Shown here: piece by piece, positions 33,935 through 47,119 of the stretch
How the letters are laid out: every line of letters begins with the position of its first letter
How positions within the stretch are numbered: the stretch's first letter is position 1
NCBI GenBank assembly: GCA_964030475.1
Contig: CAXIPT010000017.1
Coordinates: forward strand, 454,380-518,379
DNA length: 64,000 nt
Direction of reading: 5' to 3'
Source of the DNA: Tethya wilhelma
Taxonomy: Eukaryota > Porifera > Demospongiae > Tethyida > Tethyidae
Position numbers and translations under genes: made by a program
The notes under the pieces: model-generated
What the model was told of the DNA's origin: nothing
Seen by the model: only the letters and a program-made list of their open reading frames with translations
Database searches by the model: none

Positions 33935-36503
33935 ATGGCGAGTGGTGTGGAGCTGGAAGACGTCAGACTGGACTCTGAGACTGAGACTGAGGTAGGTCTT
34001 ATATACTCGCTAGTAGCTAGATCGTCACCTTGGTGGGAGAGACACTGGATCAAAGCATAGCTTATGTTAATGTCAGGCTGGTTTATGGGCTCAGAAGTAC
34101 GTGTGAGGTATCCATGTTCACTGACTGACTAGAGATCAGTACAGATGTTTGTGTGTTACGTCATGCGCCTGCTTCTTGAGTTGGTACATGTGATCGTGTG
34201 ACACACACACACACAGACGGCATCACAGCAAATGAGCGATACTGAATCACGTGATCAAGAGAAGGCCACACCCACTGAAGAGGTTAAACTGAAATGCAAA
34301 GGATCAAAGTTGACGCTTGTCGACGCAGCACAATATGGCAACCTCAACAGGTGAGACCGACACACACACACATTTGTTGCTTCTCTTTGACACTGTTTCT
34401 GTGGCACAGATACTTGGTACTCGTGCAGAGCAATAATAATAATAATAATATAGTAATGGTAATGGACTATCACTTCAAACTACTTTAATATGATAGTACG
34501 TGGTAATGTGTGTGTTGCCATGGCAACTACAGGTGTCGTGAGCTGGTGGAGAGGGAGGGTGCTGATGTGACGGCCGGTGACGACGAGGACATCACTCCCC
34601 TCCACTGGGCGGCCATCAACAACCGTATCCCGGTGGTAAGCTACTTCCTGCAGAAAGGAGCCAACATCAACGCCGTTGGAGGAGAGCTAAGGTCACCGCC
34701 ATTGCACTGGGCTACCAGGTTAGGGGGTGCCACTGGTTGCTAGGGAGTGATGGAGGCATTGAGTGTTTAGTCAGCACATATCAAAGGTTTTATTGCTGTT
34801 AGTGCATCAGTTGAAAGTTTGAACATACAATTGTGAAAGTGATGGCAGAGTTAAAGTTTGTTTATTCAATCTGCATACTGGGCTAGTGAGTAAGGATAAT
34901 CTGAGCTTATTCATTAACTAGAGCATTAGGGGGGGCTCCTGTTGCTATGGTCATTAATTAATCATCATTGCTAATAGGCAGGGGCACCTCTCCATGGTGG
35001 TCCACCTCCTGCGCTATGGTGCTCGCCCCGAGATGCTAGATGGCGAGGGACTCAATTGTCTACACATCGCTGCACAGTTCGGACTCACTGGGATCATGGG
35101 CTATTATATCTGTTGCAGGACACCAATGGTAGGCTCTTATTCCTAGATTAAAGACCATTCAAGTTGTTTCTCGCCATGTAGCATGTCGATTGCCTCGATA
35201 CAACTGGTCGCACACCGCTGATGCATGCTGCTGCAAGAGCCAATAGGAGGTGAGCTGGATGGGAATTTCCCTGCAATATGATGTAATGATGACATCATCC
35301 ACCTGCAGCAGCGACACCACGAGACTGTTGGCTGCACTGGGTGCCAATATTCATGCCACGGACAAGAACAAGGACACGCCCCTTCATCATGCTGCCGCTA
35401 ATTTGAACTATGGAGCCACCAAGGTGTTAATTGATGCTGGAGCAGCCATAGAAGTAAAAAACAATGACGTAAGACAAGATGATGTAATGTGTGCATCACA
35501 TGACCCTGTCTCTCTGAACTGATAGGGTAAGACTCCGTACGACCTCGCCATGGAGAACCAGAATGTGTACGATATGGACCAGCTGGTCATAGCTCGTCAG
35601 AAGAGGGCCCCCAGGGGGGTGCTGGAGTATGTCACCAGGGACCCGGTAAGACCCCCTCTAGGCTAGCAGGGCACACACACACACACAGGAGTGATGATGG
35701 TGTATAATGAGAGTGGACTGTAAAATTTGCAAACAATTCATTTTTTACACATACAATGTTTATCATGGGCTGTGAGTGCTTCAACACTAAAGTCCATCTG
35801 GTTTGACAATGTTGCCAGAAGTGAAATAATGAGAATCATACAATACTTTTTGTATGGGACAAAATGGCTAACTTTTGACTGGTAAGGCATAGGAAGCTGG
35901 AAAAGCAATCAAACGAACATAGAGAGCAAACGCTTTCCAATGGTGCTTGGAATTTTGAAATCGGTTGGATATTTAGAAAGTTATTTTCTACCAGCATTCT
36001 CAAACCAGATGGACTTTATTAATTGTGTATAACTAATGCTTGTATATAATCTCTCTCTCTCCCCCCAGAGGTTCTGTTGGTGGCTGATGGTGATGTTCCC
36101 CATTGCTGTCCTTGGCGCCATTGGTTGGCTGGGGGTCATTTGTCCCAACTGGTGGACCTATTTCATCGCCTCCACCCTCTTGGGAGCAGTGACCAGGAAG
36201 TTCCTAATGTAAGGAGAGTAATCCTTTAACACAAGAAGTTCACGAAAAGCTGTTTTTTTCCAGTCAAGATTTATTTGATGATGTACATAATTTACTGTAT
36301 AGCGGGTAAATTTGGCAACATTACAATTTGGCTAATTGGCGAATTATTTTTGCAAATCGATAAATAGTTTTATTCGCTTGCACGCTCATATAAACAATAC
36401 AGTGTGCAGAATTGAATCGGCAATCAGAATTTGCCAAATTTTAAGCCCGCCAAATTTACCTGCTATACAATTGTCAAATTATGAAGCTGTGTTCCAAGTA
36501 CCT

Positions 36504-36556
<53 letters not shown>

Positions 36557-37384
36557 CTCAGGGTGTATCTTCGAGTTCTCCCTGACAACAACCCCATGGC
36601 CTTTGGCATTGTCCTGGGGACCAAGCTGTGGCTGTACGTCACTGCCATGGGCTACTTCTACACCGCTGGTACCCTGCAGCACTACGTATGGATGCACGTG
36701 GCACTCTTTGTAACCATGGCAGTGTTCTATCGACTCACAAAGAGTGACCCCGGGCTAATACCTAGGTGTAAGAACCCACTGGAGGCCCATAGAGTGAGTC
36801 AGTGTGCTACAATTAGAGATATTGTAATATTTATATATTATTGCAGACCTTCACAGAGCTGTGTGAGAGAGGGCAGTACTCAGACTCAGCATTCTGTACG
36901 ACCTGCCTGGTACGACTAGCATTTCAATATGGCTGCTCATTTTGTTTTAAACTGGCTATAGTCACATTATCTCATACATGTGTATAGGTGCGCAGGCCCC
37001 TGAGGTCCAAGCACTGCGCTGCTTGCAACCAGTGTGTAGCGAGGTTCGACCACCATTGTCCGTGGATCAACAACTGTGTTGGCCTCAGGAACCATAAGAT
37101 CTTCCTGGCCTATCTTGTCTGCCTCCTCTTCATGCTGACCTGGGGGGCCAAGGCCTCCATCTTGTGTAAGAACATACTTTTAAAATGAAACTGACAGAGG
37201 TTCTTCTAGACTGAAACTGGTTCTGTTCCAATTGTACCACATATGTTGGAGCAGTTCACAGTTTATCATTCATTTTTCTATGTAACTTATTCTTTGTAAA
37301 TTTTAATGGTGTCAATTGTTGAAAGCTAACAGCACTGAGTTCTGCTACAACTGTTATACCGTGAATATTATTATAGCTCACGTT

Positions 37385-37424
<40 letters not shown>

Positions 37425-37442
37425 TCTCTCCCTCACTCTCTA

Positions 37443-37479
<37 letters not shown>

Positions 37480-38545
37480 CTCCAGATCTGTACCAACTTT
37501 ACCCGGCAACTCACGGGAACTTCCTTGTGCGAGGCTTCCATTACATCACTGTTGAGCCCTGGGTCGGTTTCATCATGATCATGTGCTTTGTTCACATGAC
37601 CTGGGTCTACATACTGCTACTAGCACAACTCTTCCAGGTGGGTGTGGTCACACAAGTCATGTGACTGTCATGTGATGTATTGCTACGCGTGTGCCTGTAG
37701 ATGATTTGCCAAGGTGTGACGACCAATGAAATGAGAAACAGATATCGTTATGGCCACTTCTCAATGTTTGAAGGAGTCAACCCATTTCAGTACGTCCATT
37801 AATCCTCTCACACCCTCACACACTCACATCCTCACATCTTCACACCCTCATACCCTCACACCCTCACATCTTCACACCCTCATACCCTCACACTTGCAGT
37901 CGAGGCGTGCTGACCAACTGTGTGGAGTTCTTTGGCTTCACGTGCTGCCAGGACTCTGACTCTGTGGTGGACTGGACAAAGACTTACAACCTTCCAAAGA
38001 ACTTCAACAAGGAGCTCAAACGTAAAGAGGACCCGATGGCCAAGGCCAAGATCCCCCTCCCATTCAGTGCCACCTGGGACCCCAGCAATGACAGAGTCAG
38101 GAGTGGGGCCAAATTGTAAGACATGCCATCAACATATGAGTCATGGTTACAGCTATAATCATCTCTGAAGTCCATCTGGTTTGAGATTGCCAGCAGAAAA
38201 AATTGAATAACTTTCTAAATATCCAACCAATTTTACAATTTGAAGCACCATTGGAATTAAAGCGCTAGCTCATTCTCCCTGTTCTTTTAGTTACTTTTTC
38301 AGCTTCATATGTGCACGCCTTACCAGTCAAAAGTTAGCTATCTTGTCCCATAGGAAAATATAGGAAAATCTCATATATATATTTCACCTCCAGTGGCATT
38401 CTTAAACCATGCAAGACTTTAGCTTTGCTTTCTTTCTTGCCCACATGCAGAGGTAGAGGCACTGGAATGGAGACTGGGTATGGAAGTTCTGAAGATGAAA
38501 CTACTACTCAGCATCAGTTCACAGCTAATCAGGAGTACACCATTT

Positions 38546-38547
<2 letters not shown>
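33935..38547 (+). CDS. ZDHHC17: Ankyrin-DHHC palmitoyltransferase (HIP14 type)
   Basis: Fifteen exons from 33935-33991 to 38451-38547 join in frame to 680 residues; human ZDHHC17 has 632 and ZDHHC13 622. The N-terminal cytosolic part carries about five to six ankyrin repeats ([54 protein letters not shown]). Paired transmembrane helices precede and follow the cysteine-rich catalytic segment (exon 36988-37165): [30 protein letters not shown] in two parts, with the catalytic DHHC cysteine. The enzyme attaches palmitate to cysteines of cytosolic proteins at the Golgi; the ankyrin repeats recruit substrates such as SNAP25 and CSP. A stop at 38117 is avoided by splicing at 38115, which adds a 32-residue acidic tail. 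Repeat elements occupy introns 7, 8 and 14. Confidence 0.95.
35788..36018. mobile_element. Family B MITE, copy 4
   Basis: The best preserved ends: TAAAGTCCATCTGGTTTG at the left and CAAACCAGATGGACTTTA at the right, giving an 18-base inverted repeat that starts with TA. It lies in an intron of the DHHC gene, 51 bases before the exon at 36069. Confidence 0.9.
36296..36478. mobile_element. Family C MITE, copy 2
   Basis: GTATAGCGGGTAAATTTGGC at the left and AAATTTACCTGCTATAC at the right, with a hairpin interior, in the intron before the DHHC exon at 36562. Confidence 0.85.
36509..36555. repeat. (CT)n tract at 3' splice site
   Basis: Pure CT, then CCCCTCAG at 36554-36561, forming the polypyrimidine tract of DHHC exon 9. 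Confidence 0.9.
37389..37484. repeat. (CT)n tract at 3' splice site
   Basis: Interrupted CT run ending CTCCAG before the DHHC exon at 37486. Confidence 0.9.
37801..37896. repeat. CCTCACA-type minisatellite
   Basis: Eight or so short units CCTCACAC/CTTCACAC/CATACCC in the last but one DHHC intron. Confidence 0.8.
38168..38420. mobile_element. Family B MITE, copy 5
   Basis: AGTCCATCTGGTTTGAGATTGCC-like left end and diverged right end (GGCATTCTTAAACCATGCAAG), in the last intron of the DHHC gene, 30 bases before exon 15. Confidence 0.8.

Positions 38548-38594
<47 letters not shown>
38544..38594. repeat. (CA)n microsatellite
   Basis: CA run immediately after the DHHC stop codon TGA at 38545-38547. 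Confidence 0.9.
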
Positions 38595-38597
<3 letters not shown>

Positions 38598-38784
38598 AGT
38601 TATATGTTCACATGCAATAATATGGCAACTTTAATTTGCTATTACAATACAATAATAATATTATTATCGATCATTCAAATTTATAATACATACAATGAAA
38701 TTAAAAACTCATAAAAAAGAATTATATACCATAAAATTGAATGACATTGTACAAACCAATCATCATCAATTTGTGCTCTGAGTG

Positions 38785-40492
38785 CTATAGTGCTAGCTTA
38801 GATCTGTTGACACTTCTAGTTAGTTTGCTGACAAAACAAGATGGACAGGCTTGTTCAGGCAGACACAGCTTATGGTAGACATGACCTGCATGTATATAAC
38901 ATGGGAAGGTGCAAGGGTGCATGGGTGGGTTGTAATGCATGCAAGAAAGATGCAGATCATGTACTATACTTGCACAGAGAGAATTGCGCACAACAAGCTT
39001 CTTATTATATTCAGGCTTGTATCTCAGCCTAGGAAGGTCATATTGAGCTGGGATTGGTACCATTGTGACTAGTTCAAAGATATCTTTCAAATGATATGGT
39101 TTATTGTCAGATTTAAACTTTGACCAAAATCACCAAAACCCATGGATTAGCCTTTGGTTGAGTGCGATTTTGTGACAAAAGTGGCCATTTTCCAATTTTC
39201 AAAATAAACCATATCACTTGAAAGATCTCTTCGTGCTGATCACAATGGTGCAAGTCCCATCTCAATACGACCTTCTTGGGCTGAGATATGAGTAATAATG
39301 TGTTGCTAGGTTCTTGGTTTCTCATCACGTATGATGGGTTTAGGTTCTTGGTTTCTCATCACCTATGATGGGTTTAGGTTCTTGGTTTCTCATCACGTGT
39401 GATGGGTTTAGGTTCTTGGTTTCTCATCACATATGATGGGTTTAGGTTCTCAACACTTTATCAAAAATTTCTCAGTCTAGGAAGGTCGTATGAAGCTGGG
39501 ATTGGTACCATTGTGATCAGCTTGAAGAGATCTTTCAAATGATATGCTTTATATGAAGATTTAAATTTTGAAAAAAAATCACCAAAACCATGAATTATAG
39601 CCTTTGGTCAAGTGATTTTTTGACAAAAAAAGGCCATTTTTCCATTTTTCAAAATAAACCATATCACTTGAAAGATCTCTTCGTGCTGATCACAATGGTG
39701 CAAGTCCCATCTCAATACGACCTTCTTGGGCTGAGATATGAGTAATAATGTGTTGCTAGGTTCTTGGTTTCTCATCACGTATGATGGGTTTAGGTTCTTG
39801 GTTTCTCATCACATATGATGGGTTTAGGTTCTCAACACTTTATCAAAAATTTCTCAGTCTAGGAAGGTCGTATGAAGCTGGGATTGGTACCATTGTGATC
39901 AGCTTGAAGAGATCTTTCAAATGATATGCTTTACATGCAGATTTAAATTTTGAAAAAAAATCACCAAAACCATGGATTATAGCCTTTGGTCAAGTGATTT
40001 TTTGACAAAAAAAAGGCCATTTTTCAATTTTCAAAATAAACCATATCACTTGAAAGATCTCTTCATGCTGATCACAATGGTGCAAGTCCCAGCTTCTAAC
40101 GACCAACCATTTTAGAGTAAAAAAAGTGTCGTACACCGCAATACATGTGAACTACACAATGCTAGCACACTAACAGGGAGACCAAAATGACTGGACAGGA
40201 CATTGCTGTTACTCACCACAGTGCAGCACCAACACACCGGGATGAAGGTCGGAGACACACCCACTGAGGGGTAGCCGGCATACGGCACACACCATACCAC
40301 CGTTCATGGGAGTCCTCAGTCCCCAATGGCAACCAGCATCCTCAATGGTGGGTGGGGTCAATGGGAGGGGCCAAGAGAGCTGAGTGGGCGTGTCCCCGTT
40401 GTTCTTGGTTGCCAGCAGTTGAGGACTGATGGAGGTGGGTCTCTTGGACCAGAGATAGCGATCGATCTTCTCCAGTAAACCATGAGCTACAG

Positions 40493-40577
<85 letters not shown>

Positions 40578-42424
40578 TTCAATGTCTATAGCTTCGATGT
40601 GTGCATCTATTTGCACTCAGTACTCTCTAAGAGGAGGTACGACAGCTGTGTGTCATGCTGAGCTGGGATTTTTTTACCGCACATGTAAATTGTATCGTGC
40701 TGAGCCGACACTTTGGTAATTATCACACGATCTGATTTGAGAATGCCAGTAGAAAAAAAATGAATAACTTCCTTATTATCCAACCAATTTCAAAATTTCA
40801 ACACCATTGGAAAGTACTTGTTCTCCCATTGTTTTGATTGCTTTTCCAGCTTCATACGCCTTACCAGTCAAAAGTTAGCTATTATTTTTTGTCGCGTAAG
40901 AAAAGTATTGCATGAATCTCATTATTTCACTTCTGGCGGCATTCTCAAACCAGATGGACTTTATATAGTGTGCGTGCGTGTCTCTCTCTCACCTCTGCTG
41001 GGTCTGGAGGGCTGTCAGTTGGACCAGCTGCCAATGGAGCTGCTCTCTGGCATCCTTATCAATACTGTCACCATGGCAACTAGATATGAGCTCGTTAAAC
41101 AGGGGCAGACTCATTGATTTCATTGCTAATTGCAGCACCTGGTTCCACTGCACTCCATTCACCACCCTTCCTCCTTCATCAGTGGCTGGGGGGTGAGAGA
41201 TGAGGTCAAGGAGAATATGGAAGTCCTCCAGCTTGGTGAACAGAAGACCTGGAGTATGTCAGAGAGGGTGCATGAAAAAAACCAATCACAGTTAGGTAGG
41301 CTTCTACAGCAGCATGCCACCATGGCTACATGAAGCTCACAAACCAACACCTAGCTTACTGAATACAATTACTGTATAGCACAAATTATTGGCAGGAATA
41401 AAATTTGGTGGATTGTGAAAAATTTCATGATGGGCGGATTTTATTTTGGAGGTAGCCCACACTGCAATACATGTATTGTGTATAATTATATGCGTTGCGC
41501 AAAATGAATGTTTGACCTAGGCAGTTTGGGCAAAGACTGCCGATATTAAAATCCGCCAAATTTTTGTGCTATACATGTATGGCATATTGACTGTATGTAC
41601 CTATTATGTATGTAAAAATGAACTCTTTATAATGCACATGCAACCCTGGGCTGCTGGCCTAACTTTCACTCTATCTGAGACTGGTACCTGATTTCTGTAG
41701 CCTCTCCAGCTGGCCTATGTCGCCAATCTGAAGGAGGACTTGAATGGCTTCTCTCTTGTCTCCCATGGCAACGGAGAGTTTGACCACACCCACCAAATAT
41801 CTATGTACGTGTAATATGTATAGAAATAACACATGAGCTTGATACATGCATGGAGAGCTCAAACTAAGAATGAATCATTATTGCATTGATTGCTCTCTAT
41901 TTATCAAATCACAGTATATACAGTAGAGTCGGGTTATTAAGCGCATGCGCTTATTGGGATATTAGTGAAAAGGTATGCGCTAAATAACGAGGTGCGCCTA
42001 ATAACGAGGGCTAACGTAAGACCACGCCTCCAAATAAATGACGTCATCAAGCAGAAATCGATTGCGCTAGCGGTGCTAGAGCTCTAAAAGCGGCGAGAAG
42101 CTGCCTTTTCTAAGTGAAATGGAAGGCCAAGTAGTGAAAGAAAGCGTTGTTCATGGCTGTCAGGCTTAGAAAACTACGTGAACATCCAGTTATAAACTTT
42201 GCGCCTACAACTCTAGCCAGAGATATGGCTCACTGTGATCTATGACACAGCTGTAGCTGGTCTAACAAGAGAGGGGGGGGGGGTTGGTACCTGAACTGCT
42301 GACAGAGTCCTCTGAACTGCTCTTTGGTTTCTTTGGTTTCCATAGCAACAACAACATCAGTGAGAGCTTCCAAGAGTTGAGTATTTCTCCACTGGCTGCA
42401 GAGGAGGAGGTCAATAATGAACTC

Positions 42425-42425
<1 letters not shown>
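38785..42425 (-). CDS. HPS5: HPS5 (BLOC-2 subunit), C-terminal part with RING-H2 tail
   Basis: Exons about 42291-42425, 41688-41800, 40993-41248, 40217-40494 and 38785-38885 (TAG). The helical segments (RYLVGVVKLSVAMGDKREAI; LEDFHILLDLIS) and especially AHGLLEKIDRYLWSKR match the C-terminus of human HPS5, which ends shortly after its own MLEKCDRFLWS block. This protein continues about 95 residues and ends in CAVC, LHCGHVYHKLC and ACPSC, a C3H2C3-type RING-H2 pattern split across the last intron. HPS5 with HPS3 and HPS6 forms BLOC-2, which tethers carriers to maturing lysosome-related organelles. The last intron is filled with Family A repeat. The middle of the protein is missing between 42425 and 47337, where the assembly looks scrambled. 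Confidence 0.85.
39012..40096. repeat. Family A variant array with nested 36-bp tandem repeat
   Basis: About three diverged Family A units. Between them lies a 36-bp tandem motif (GGTTCTTGGTTTCTCATCAC plus RTATGATGGGTTTA), four copies at 39309-39448 and two at 39759-39830. The array fills the last HPS5 intron. Confidence 0.88.
40501..40575. repeat. (GT)n-(GA)n compound microsatellite
   Basis: On the HPS5 sense strand this is CT followed by CA, leading to the acceptor CACAG at 40495. Confidence 0.9.
40728..40963. mobile_element. Family B MITE, copy 6
   Basis: GATCTGATTTGAGAATGCC at the left and GGCATTCTCAAACCAGATGG at the right, in an HPS5 intron. Confidence 0.85.
41373..41576. mobile_element. 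Family D MITE, complete copy
   Basis: About 204 bases with inverted ends TGTATAGCACAAATTATTGG and CCGCCAAATTTTTGTGCTATACA. It is related in style to Family C but has a distinct end (AGCACAAA versus AGCGGGTAA). It lies in an HPS5 intron. Confidence 0.8.
41921..42225. mobile_element. Possible pogo/Tigger-like terminal fragment
   Basis: After TATATA the sequence starts CAGTAGAGTCGGGTTATTAA and soon carries a diverged inverse (AATAACGAGG), the form of pogo/Tigger ends (CAGT..., TA target site). A short frame starts with ATGGAAGGCCAAGTAGTG at 42119. Only one end is seen and no transposase remains. Confidence 0.4.
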
Positions 42426-42466
<41 letters not shown>

Positions 42467-43324
42467 ATAACCTTGTGCATAACCTAGCTGTATTATACAA
42501 TTGCTCTGAAGGTTCAAACTGATTTTGCTAACCGATTTTTTATCTAAGCTATTTTTAATCCCTTCTAAGTGATTTCCAAAGTCATCTAAGCGATTTTCAT
42601 CTAAACCTTTTGTCTAAGTGGTTTTAGTCTAAGCCATTTTCATCTAGTGATTTTTCCAGGTCTAAGGCTGCGGCTAGGGCTAGGGCTAGAGCCATTTTCA
42701 TCTAAGTGATTTTTTTTCAAGTCTAAGGCTAGGGCTAGGGCTAGAGCTGGAGCTAGCTATAGGAGCTAGGGATTATACAGCTAGGGCTAGGAAATAGAGA
42801 CTAGGTAGCATTATGAGCCAGTGTGTTCTCTGATGATACATGGTGCAATGGTGCACCCATTGTTCAGTTATCTATATACACACACCTAGCCATGGACTGT
42901 CACACAATACACACAGACCCCCAAGATACCTCAGGCAAAACAACTGAAGAGAGTTTGAAGTTAGATATTTGCCAATGGGGGAAAAAATCATTTCTAGAAC
43001 AAAATTTATGTTTACTTCCAGAAGTTTCCAGTGGCCACTCCCGTTTACACAACTACAGCCTGACACAGACTGCAGCTGTGTGCTTTGAACCAGGCTGCCG
43101 TTAGCTTGATGATTGCACACAACTAAAAAAATAGCTAGCTATAAAATTTTATTGAACTATGTTGGAGACTTGGACAAAATGCACTGGAAATGGCCATGCC
43201 AATATTACAATGAAGAAGTGGAAGGTCACCAAGATCATTATTCTCACAAGATACAACAGGCAAGGTAACCAAGAAGCTAAAGGACCAAAGATAGGCAATC
43301 AGTATCCTATTAATGACGGAGATA

Positions 43325-43400
<76 letters not shown>

Positions 43401-43965
43401 GACTTTCTTTTTTATCAGCATGGTTGCTACCAAACACACAGCATATATCTTGTGGCTACTAAATCTTGAAAATGCAATTTTAAGACTTGGATGAAAGAGA
43501 AGCATTTAATTACTGCTAGCACAGCCTGCTCAGGCTCACCTAAAACATTTTCACTAACTGTTGGGTCTCTACCTAGTCAACAGGGGGTGGGAGTATCCAT
43601 GGTAACTGTCCTTACATCAATGAAACACACAGCTAGAGTGAAATATGACCAGTTACAAGATCAAACCTTTGGATTTTCTAAGAACTGGATGATTTCTAGC
43701 TAAAAAAATTGGGTTCATTTTTCAGAGAAATCAACCCCCAACAATGTGCAACCATTGAAAACACACAACAGCCAACTTCCATACACCCAAATATAAAAAT
43801 GTATGTATAATCAGTGCATATTAAATTAATTTTAGGTGAACACAATGCTCTGCAGCTGGCCAGCTGTGGATGGAGCAATCATTAGTTCTTATGTAAACAG
43901 GCGGAGCTACTCTAACGGCAGAGGACCAACTGGGAATGGCTTAGAAAATGTCAAATCACCTGATG

Positions 43966-43999
<34 letters not shown>

Positions 44000-46000
44000 T
44001 TTAAACAAGCCAACTAGAAGGCACCATCCATAATAACCCAGCTTGCTAAAGAGATCACATGAGACACTCTGCTTGGTCTCCACACACAGAGCTAGCCTCC
44101 TTTTGGTTCTAGCTTCATCATGGTGGACAACTGGAGAGAGGGGGTAGGCTGCCTATTGCAATGGATGGTACACAATGGATGGTGAGCAGAGAAGGCAAAG
44201 CTCTTCAAGTGTGAGTCACACACAGACAAGGAAGATTGCCATAAAACAATATATGGCCACCAGCAGCAAAGCCTGTAGCCTACAATCAAACAATATGTTT
44301 CACTGTTGAATGAAAAACTGAAATTTCTGAGGACTTGAATAACTTTTAGATCAAAAAATTGGATTCATTTTTCAGAGAAATCCACCATGGATGAACAATG
44401 TGCAGCAACCAACTTCCATAAGTGGGAATATAAAAATGTATGTAAGAATCAGTGCATACTAAAATGTGCTAGAGGTGAAGGAAGCAGCCCACTATATCAC
44501 TAGTCCATATGTAAACAGGCGAGCTTTTCCATACACACAGACAATACTGGGATGGCCAAGGTAATCAAGAAGCTGGGACTTTCTTTTTTTTTTCTTTTTT
44601 TTTTTTGCAAAGGCTGAATTTCTTTTTCATATATAGCTACTTTCTTTAAAAGATATATCCATTTGATGACACAATGGATTATAGCACACAACCAGGACAG
44701 CAAAAATTGAATTTTGAGACATCTCAAACTGAAAAAAAGTGAAAGAGATCAGAAGATTCTTCTATAGCTGTACATATAGCCTGCTCTGGCTCAGCACAAC
44801 AAATTTTTAATACATACACGCACACTATTATTTCCATTGACACATTTCAGCATGAACTTCAGCCCTCTGGAAGTCAGCTTGCTACATGGGTGGATTGCAT
44901 GGTAGTTAATTATTTTGTGCAGCTGAATAACTCAGAAACAATATGGACTCTTTGACATAACCAGAGATAGGCAAGCAANAGCTGTGTGTTTCATTGATGT
45001 AAGGACAGTTACCATGGATACTCCCACCCCCTGTTGACTAGGTAGAGACCCAACAGTTAGTGAAAATGTTTTAGGTGAGCCTGAGCAGGCTATGCTAGCA
45101 GTAGATGCTTCTCTTTCATTGAAGTCTTAAAATTGTATTTCCAAGATTCAGTAGCCACAGGATATGCTGTTTGTTTGGTAGCTAGCTGCTGGTCAATGTC
45201 TCTGTTGGGATTAGCTGTGTGTTTGAGTGAGGCTAGGCTGATGGGAAAAAAACTCCTACACACACAGAGGAGAGCTAAGATATTTCACCATTGATAAGAT
45301 ATTGATAGCCTATCTCTGGTTGTGTCCCATAGTCTATATTGTTTGTGAGTCATTCAGCTGTACAGATAACCACCCCTCTAGCAAGCTGACTTGAAGTGGG
45401 GGGGGGGGTGCATTAAACTTTGTTATGCTGAGCCAGAGCAGGCTATATATAAGCATAAAAGATGCTTCTCTTTCACCATTGGGTGTTTTATAGGTGTCAG
45501 GTGCTGTTGTTGTGTAGTATTGAAAGATTTAGCTGCTATGCTGGGTGTGCTGTGGGGGGTAGTTAGCCAATCTATGTAGAAAGAGAGATGTGAACACACA
45601 AATACAATTTCTGCATTAATTTTGTCTGCTCCTATTTTTGTTGCCAGCTGATGGTGAGGTGACCTTTTGTTGTTAATGCCTACTACTTGTACTGCTTGTG
45701 TGTCCATGTAGCCTTCCTTGTCTGTGTATAGCACAGCTAGAAGGCAGCCTAAGTCTTTGTTCAGTTGTCCACTGTAGCATGTTGAGACCTAGTAGTACAC
45801 TAGTTAGGAGGTTATGCTTGTTGTACATGGTGTAAGCTCAGCCTACTGGGTTGCTAGTGAGGGCATGGTGTAAACAAGTTGGGGCACAAAATGCTTCCTT
45901 TCATTGAAGTCTTAAAATTCCATTTCCAGGATTTTGTAGCCACAGGGTATATTATGCTGTTTGTTTGAGTGATGCTATGCTGATGGGGGAAAAAAGTCAT

Positions 46001-46040
<40 letters not shown>

Positions 46041-47077
46041 GAGAGCTAGAATATCTCCATGCACCATTGATAAGATATTGCTTGCCTATCTCTGGTTATG
46101 TCAAAGAGTCCATATTGTTTCTGAGTTATTCAGCTGCACAAAATAATTAACTACCATGCAATCCACCCATGTAGCAAGCTGACTTCCAGAGGGCTGAAGT
46201 TCATGCTGAAATGTGTCAATGGAAATAATAGTGTGCGTGTATGTATTAAAAATTTGTTGTGCTGAGCCAGAGCAGGCTATATGTACAGCTATAGAAGAAT
46301 CTTCTGATCTCTTTCACTTTTTTTCAGTTTGAGATGTCTCAAAATTCAATTTTTGCTGTCCTGGTTGTGTGCTATAATCCATTGTGTCATCAAATGGATA
46401 TATCTTTTAAAGAAAGTAGCTATATATGAAAAAGAAATTCAGCCTTTGCAAAAAAAAAAAAAGAAAAAAAAAGAAAGTCCCAGCTTCTTGATTACCTTGG
46501 CCATCCCAGTATTGTCTGTGTGTATGGAAAAGCTCGCCTGTTTACATATGGACTAGTGATATAGTGGGCTGCTTCCTTCACCTCTAGCACATTTTAGTAT
46601 GCACTGATTCTTACATACATTTTTATATTCCCACTTATGGAAGTTGGTTGCTGCACATTGTTCATCCATGGTGGATTTCTCTGAAAAATGAATCCAATTT
46701 TTTGATCTAAAAGTTATTCAAGTCCTCAGAAATTTCAGTTTTTCATTCAACAGTGAAACATATTGTTTGATTGTAGGCTACAGGCTTTGCTGCTGGTGGC
46801 CATATATTGTTTTATGGCAATCTTCCTTGTCTGTGTGTGACTCACACTTGAAGAGCTTTGCCTTCTCTGCTCACCATCCATTGTGTACCATCCATTGCAA
46901 TAGGCAGCCTACCCCCTCTCTCCAGTTGTCCACCATGATGAAGCTAGAACCAAAAGGAGGCTAGCTCTGTGTGTGGAGACCAAGCAGAGTGTCTCATGTG
47001 ATCTCTTTAGCAAGCTGGGTTATTATGGATGGTGCCTTCTAGTTGGCTTGTTTAAAATGTGTGTGTGTGTGTGTGTN

Positions 47078-47119
<42 letters not shown>

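Noticed and set aside
38117..38119. Stop codon for the DHHC protein directly after GAKL
   Set aside because: The TAA overlaps a good donor (GTAAGA at 38116), and the exon at 38451 continues in phase with an open tail ending YTI; either form could exist, but the spliced one fits better.
42660..42790. CTAGGG hexamer runs as possible telomeric repeat
   Set aside because: The units are degenerate, mixed with CTAGAG and CTGGAG, short and internal; the animal telomere repeat TTAGGG is not present.
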